Below are positions 60,526 through 64,000 of a stretch of DNA of 64,000 bases, piece by piece (positions within the stretch are counted from its first letter, which is position 1; each line of letters starts with the position of its first letter). The notes beneath the pieces are model-generated. The model searched no databases and was not told where the DNA came from. It saw only the letters and a program-made list of their open reading frames with translations. The position numbers and the translations under genes were made by a program. Source of the DNA: Oxynema aestuarii AP17 (GTDB lineage Bacteria; Cyanobacteriota; Cyanobacteriia; Cyanobacteriales; Laspinemataceae); contig NZ_CP051167.1 of assembly GCF_012295525.1 (NCBI RefSeq), positions 5,439,501 through 5,503,500 on the forward strand, given 5' to 3'.

Positions 60526-61383
60526 ATGGCTAAGATTGACATCCTGGGAGTTCCTCACGCCTACGAGTTGACAGCTCCCATTCCTGGGAACCCGGTTCTG
60601 GTCTTCATTCACGGTTGGCTGCTCTCCCGTCGTTACTGGCAGCCGACGATCGCCCGTCTCTCGGGTGAGTATCAATGTCTCGCCTACGACTTGCGCGGCT
60701 TTGGCGACTCCCAACCCTACCCGAATCCCACCTCGCAGTTTCACGCCGGGTACACGCCGAGCGCTTACGCCCGGGATTTAGCCATTTTGTTAGAAACTCT
60801 CGATCTGAGTAATGTCTGGCTCGTCGGCCATTCCCTCGGCGGCAGTATTGCCTTGTGGGGCGCCGCCAAAGCCCCCGATCGCGTCCAGGGCACCATCTGC
60901 GTCAACTCCGGCGGTGGAATTTACATCAAAGAAGAATTCGAGCGCTTTCGCTTTGCCGGACGGCAGTTATTAAAAATGCGGCCTCGTTGGTTGTGCCATT
61001 TGCCCTTCATCGATTTACTGTTTACTCGCGATAGTGTGGCCCGACCCATCGAGCGAGTTTGGGCCCGTCAACGGGTCGTCGATTTCGCCACGGCCCATCC
61101 CCAAGCGGCGTTGGGAACGCTGCTCGATTCCACGACCGAAGCGGAAGTCCACCGCCTGCCCCAAATCGTTTCCCAACTGGAACAACCCGTTTATTTCATT
61201 GCCGGAGCGGACGATAAGGTGATGGAACCGAAGTACGTCCGCCATTTAGCGAGCTTTCACCCCTTATTTAACGGTTGCGGCGAGAATACGATCGAAATTC
61301 CCGAATGCGGCCATCTGTCGATGGTGGAAAAGCCGGAGGCGTTAGTTGGCCAAATCCGGGAGATCTTGAAGGTTTACCGATAG
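60526..61383 (+). CDS. Alpha/beta hydrolase
   Basis: Encodes 285 residues. The oxyanion region is [13 protein letters not shown], the nucleophile elbow GHSLGGS has Ser103, and the C-terminal GADDKVMEP and [12 protein letters not shown] provide the Asp and His. ATG 60526 is preferred; the frame upstream overlaps the ACT gene. Substrate unknown. It ends inside the 3' end of the convergent tsaD, with a 10-bp overlap (61374-61383). Confidence 0.85.
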   Translation: MAKIDILGVPHAYELTAPIPGNPVLVFIHGWLLSRRYWQPTIARLSGEYQCLAYDLRGFGDSQPYPNPTSQFHAGYTPSAYARDLAILLETLDLSNVWLVGHSLGGSIALWGAAKAPDRVQGTICVNSGGGIYIKEEFERFRFAGRQLLKMRPRWLCHLPFIDLLFTRDSVARPIERVWARQRVVDFATAHPQAALGTLLDSTTEAEVHRLPQIVSQLEQPVYFIAGADDKVMEPKYVRHLASFHPLFNGCGENTIEIPECGHLSMVEKPEALVGQIREILKVYR

Positions 61384-62414
61384 AGTTGCCCGACCTCGGT
61401 GACGGCGAGACGCGATCGCGCCGGGAGGTCGAGGGAGGACTGTTCCCCCCGTTCCCAGTGTTGGGCTGCCGCACAGCCGATCATGGCGGCATTGTCGGTG
61501 CAGTATTTTAGGGGCGGGAATAAGACGCGCAAGCCTCGTTCGCCTGCCGCCGCTTGCAGGTGCGATCGCAGTCCGCTATTGGCGGCAACTCCCCCGCCGA
61601 CGACGATCGTCTCGAAACCGTAATCGACGGCGCAGGCGATCGCCCGTTTGGTCAGGGCTTTGGCGACGGTGGCTTGAAAGCTGGCAGCCAGATCGCCGAC
61701 GGGCAAGGGTTCTCCCTCGGCTTCCAATTTTTGAACCAGGCGCAGGACGGCAGTTTTCAAGCCGCTAAAACTCGAATCGTAAGGATGGTAGCCTCCTTGG
61801 GGCAGGGAAATGCGCCCTTCGGGTAAGGGAAAGGCCCGGGGATTCCCGGTTTGAGCCAATTTGTCGATAATTGGACCGCCGGGATAGCCGAGGTTTAATA
61901 AGCGCGCTACTTTATCGAAGGCTTCTCCGGCGGCGTCGTCGCGGGTTTGTCCGAGCAGTTCGTACTCGCCGCAGCCTCGGACGGCGATCGCGCTGGTATG
62001 TCCCCCGGAAACGAGCAGGCATAAAAAGGGCGGCTGCAAGGTCGGTTCGCTCAAATAGGAGGCGTAAATATGGCCTTCGAGGTGATGGATTCCCAGAAAG
62101 GGTTTGTTATGGTACGCGGCCAATGTTTTTCCGGCACTCAAGCCGACGAGTAAGGCACCGATTAAGCCGGGGGCGCAGGTGGCGGCGATCGCGTCGATTT
62201 GCGACCACGACACTCCCCCTTGTTCCACCGCTTCGGCGATCGCCTCGTTGACCGTTTCCACGTGCTGCCGAGACGCCACCTCGGGGACGACTCCCCCGTA
62301 CTTTTGATGCAAGGCAATTTGCGACGCGACAATATTACTTAAAACTTCACGATTCTTAACGATTGCGACCGAAGTTTCGTCACAACTTGTTTCAATTGCT
62401 AAAACGGTTGCCAT
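61374..62414 (-). CDS. tsaD: tRNA N6-adenosine threonylcarbamoyltransferase
   Basis: Transfers the threonylcarbamoyl group to A37 of ANN-decoding tRNAs, acting with TsaB and TsaE (TsaC makes the intermediate). Its 346 residues are full length. The ASKHA fold begins [15 protein letters not shown]. Metal-binding HHLEGH is at about 110-115, and [23 protein letters not shown] is the phosphate loop region. The ATG at 62414 follows taccaggcaATG. It is convergent with, and overlaps by 10 bp, the alpha/beta hydrolase gene. Confidence 0.97.
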   Translation of the reverse strand: MATVLAIETSCDETSVAIVKNREVLSNIVASQIALHQKYGGVVPEVASRQHVETVNEAIAEAVEQGGVSWSQIDAIAATCAPGLIGALLVGLSAGKTLAAYHNKPFLGIHHLEGHIYASYLSEPTLQPPFLCLLVSGGHTSAIAVRGCGEYELLGQTRDDAAGEAFDKVARLLNLGYPGGPIIDKLAQTGNPRAFPLPEGRISLPQGGYHPYDSSFSGLKTAVLRLVQKLEAEGEPLPVGDLAASFQATVAKALTKRAIACAVDYGFETIVVGGGVAANSGLRSHLQAAAGERGLRVLFPPLKYCTDNAAMIGCAAAQHWERGEQSSLDLPARSRLAVTEVGQLYR

Positions 62415-62854
62415 TGCCTGGTAAGGTCTGATTTGATAGTTAAATTATCGTCATCTAGCTTAATCTTTCGCCAGGCCGACGACGACCTCAAAGCCGTACC
62501 CGAGGCGATCGGGTCGTCCCTGTCGGGGCGCGCGACTCCCTGAGAGAATCGGCCATACAGCCCGGAGCGGTTGTAGAATAGGCGAGATTAAGTTCTTCAG
62601 GAAAAATGCATTCCCGTGACCCCCACGGGAACTTATGCAAATCCTTAAGTACATTGATGACTTGTTTTCGAGTCGGATCCTTCAAATTATTTGGACTCGA
62701 CTCCCCAACACTCTCCATCTTTTTCAACAGGAGAGTACCAAAAAATGCTCTTAAAAGAGTATGATTTTCTCGAAGTTGTGCAAGCTTGCTTGTTAAACTA
62801 ACCCTTCAGTTTGTACAAAAAACTTCTTGTTTCGTAACAAAAGGAAACAATTCT
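62415..62854. other. Divergent region between tsaD and psaF
   Basis: It holds both promoters. Only shadow frames are seen. A gctcttaaaagagt palindrome near 62747 lies about 100 bp upstream of the psaF start and could be a regulatory site; no clear -10/-35 or RpaB (HLR1) pair could be placed by eye. Confidence 0.4.
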
Positions 62855-63337
62855 ATGCGACGATTGTTTGCGCTGATTCTGACGGTTTGTTTGTGGTTCA
62901 GCTTTGTCCCCTCGGCTGCGGCTGAATACTACGCCAATCTCACCCCTTGCAGCGAAACCCCTGCTTTCGTGCAACGGGCGAAAAGTGCCTCGACCCCTCA
63001 AGCCAAAGCCCGCTTTGAGAACTATTCCAGCCTGCTGTGCGGCCCGGAAGGCTATCCTCACCTGATTGCCGACGGCAACTTAGCCCACGCGGGTGAATTC
63101 CTGATTCCGAGCGTGTTGTTTTTGTATATCGCCGGATGGATCGGTTGGGCCGGGCGTTCTTACCTGATTGCGATTCGCGGTGAGAAGAACGCCGAAGAAA
63201 AAGAAATCATCATCGATCTGCCTTTAGCGATTTCTTGCTCCCTCGGTGCTGCCGTTTGGCCCCTTGCGGCGTTAGGCGAAGCCACCAGTGGCAAACTCTA
63301 CGCCAAAGAAGGTGAAATTCCGGTTTCCCCTCGTTAG
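62855..63337 (+). CDS. psaF: Photosystem I reaction center subunit III
   Basis: Lumen-exposed subunit docking plastocyanin or cytochrome c6 in eukaryotes and stabilising PSI. Its 160 residues comprise a signal peptide (1-23, ending PSAAA), the mature N-terminus [15 protein letters not shown] with the disulfide cysteines (C31 and the later LLCGPEG), and two membrane segments ([21 protein letters not shown] and [17 protein letters not shown]). The start at ATG 62855 has an aaaaggaa upstream. It is followed by psaJ after 115 bp, one transcript. Confidence 0.97.
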   Translation: MRRLFALILTVCLWFSFVPSAAAEYYANLTPCSETPAFVQRAKSASTPQAKARFENYSSLLCGPEGYPHLIADGNLAHAGEFLIPSVLFLYIAGWIGWAGRSYLIAIRGEKNAEEKEIIIDLPLAISCSLGAAVWPLAALGEATSGKLYAKEGEIPVSPR

Positions 63338-63452
63338 AATAGTTTGACTCGCGAAGGTTGCGAGATCTTGGATGAGGCGCTCCAATGTCTCGATCGCTCA
63401 ATTGGCGCCACTGCAATCAATACGGTTTCACAATTTACTTGGGAGAACTTTC

Positions 63453-63584
63453 ATGGATTCTTTCGTGAAATATCTATCGACCGCTCCGGTTCTGGCCACC
63501 CTTTGGATGGCGATTACCGCCGGGATTTTGATTGAATTCAATCGTTTCTACCCGGATATTCTCGTTTTCCCCTTCGGCGGCTAG
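63453..63584 (+). CDS. psaJ: Photosystem I reaction center subunit IX
   Basis: Single-helix subunit of 43 residues adjoining PsaF; it stabilises its orientation in PSI. The sequence starts [19 protein letters not shown] and ends [12 protein letters not shown], as usual for the family. The longer open frame upstream of ATG 63453 is not part of it; gggagaac precedes the ATG. A perfect terminator follows at 63627. Confidence 0.97.
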   Translation: MDSFVKYLSTAPVLATLWMAITAGILIEFNRFYPDILVFPFGG

Positions 63585-63626
63585 AAAAAAGCCTGCGTCG
63601 AACGTCCTAAATTAGGGCAAAAAGGC

Positions 63627-63672
63627 AAAAAAGACGATCGCCTCGCGAACTCTAGGGGCGATCGTCTTTTTT
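63627..63672 (+). terminator. Terminator of psaFJ
   Basis: aaaaaagacgatcgcc and ggcgatcgtctttttt form a perfect 16-bp stem with T-run built in, so it could act in both directions. Confidence 0.85.
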
Positions 63673-63673
63673 G

Positions 63674-63704
63674 GATTTTAGATTTTAGATTTTAGATTTT
63701 AGAT
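63674..63704. repeat. Heptanucleotide tandem repeat (unit ttttaga), STRR type
   Basis: Four units directly after the psaJ terminator. Reversed, the unit is tctaaaa, the same sequence family as the array at 9482. Confidence 0.75.
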
Positions 63705-63754
63705 TGGGGGAGATCTGACGACCGGGCGGGCAAGATACCCGCCCTACGGACTCC

Positions 63755-64000
63755 CTACTCCCCGTGTTCGCGATACCAGTCGATCGTATTTTTCAATCCT
63801 TGGCGGAAATCGACCTCGGCGACGAAGCCAAACTCGGCTTCGGCCCGTTGGGTGTCCAAACAGCGACGGGGTTGACCGTTGGGTTTATCAGTTTCCCAGA
63901 TAATTTCGCCGTCAAACTCCATCAGTTCGCAAATCAGTTCGACTAACTCGCGAATGGTAATTTCTTGATGGGTTCCCAAATTGACCGGATCGGGATTGTC
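63755..64000 (-). CDS. fcl: GDP-L-fucose synthase, C-terminal part (cut by window edge)
   Basis: The last 81 residues of an NAD-dependent epimerase/reductase, continuing beyond 64000. It contains VNLGTHQEITIRELVELI, ETDKPNGQPRRCLDT and ends DFRQGLKNTIDWYREHGE, which is the typical GDP-L-fucose synthase tail. It would make GDP-fucose for surface polysaccharide, presumably with a GDP-mannose dehydratase beyond the edge. The start lies outside the window. Confidence 0.88.
   Translation of the reverse strand, partial: DNPDPVNLGTHQEITIRELVELICELMEFDGEIIWETDKPNGQPRRCLDTQRAEAEFGFVAEVDFRQGLKNTIDWYREHGE

Overview
The window comes from a cyanobacterium, most likely a filamentous, phycobilisome-containing species. 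The evidence is direct: photosystem I genes psaF and psaJ, phosphoribulokinase, a ferredoxin-NADP+ reductase carrying the CpcD-type phycobilisome linker domain, several cyanobacteria-specific conserved proteins (DUF3155, DUF4278, YlqD, a CCB-type cytochrome b6f cofactor assembly protein), and the octamer GCGATCGC (HIP1) scattered through genes and spacers. No rRNA or tRNA gene was found by eye.

Positions 1-23400 are mostly single-gene housekeeping loci: recQ with two HRDC domains and a C-terminal HTH, an acyl-ACP/acyl-CoA synthetase, YlqD, the lipoylated E2 of pyruvate dehydrogenase, a ROK-type polyphosphate glucokinase, a CPA1 antiporter, a cyclic-nucleotide-binding protein, a Hik2-like histidine kinase, DUF3155, a CCB protein, a hydroxyisobutyrate-dehydrogenase-like enzyme, a thioredoxin-like protein, cytosine deaminase, a pentapeptide-repeat protein, a 15-TPR protein, DUF4278, a two-repeat secreted protein, smpB and rpsU. 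Positions 23400-36700 hold a possible TnpB/IS605 relic, an acyltransferase-3 protein, a large membrane histidine kinase, valS with a small coiled-coil gene, prk, a second possible TnpB-type relic directly upstream of prk, petH and hom.

Positions 36900-48800 are the accessory core. Two adjacent WD40 proteins come first: one with three SLH domains, one with a trypsin-like domain that has lost its catalytic residues. Next are two minus-strand genes of unknown function (a CorA-like-topology membrane protein and a small acidic protein), divergent from a 1771-residue protein built as metacaspase, nSTAND NTPase, transmembrane helix, thirteen almost identical WD40 repeats and TPRs. This layout fits the caspase/nSTAND conflict (immunity or regulated-death) systems. 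The WD40 repeats vary at only a few surface-type residues. Two dispersed repeats sit in frame inside the NTPase domain. A tandem array of four 167-bp units, each with a perfect 30-bp palindrome related to the one inside the gene, lies just downstream. This is the best candidate for a little-described system in the window.

Positions 48862-64000 contain leuC, a 1843-residue surface or secreted protein (DUF4347, C-type-lectin-like domain, cadherin-like repeats, RTX calcium repeats), a small secreted protein, a DUF4258-like protein, a plastid-type GNAT, an ACT-domain protein, an alpha/beta hydrolase convergent with and overlapping tsaD, psaF-psaJ, and the 3' end of a GDP-L-fucose synthase gene cut by the window edge. 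Heptanucleotide tandem repeats (STRR type) occur at several spacers, and hairpin terminators are visible after many transcription units.
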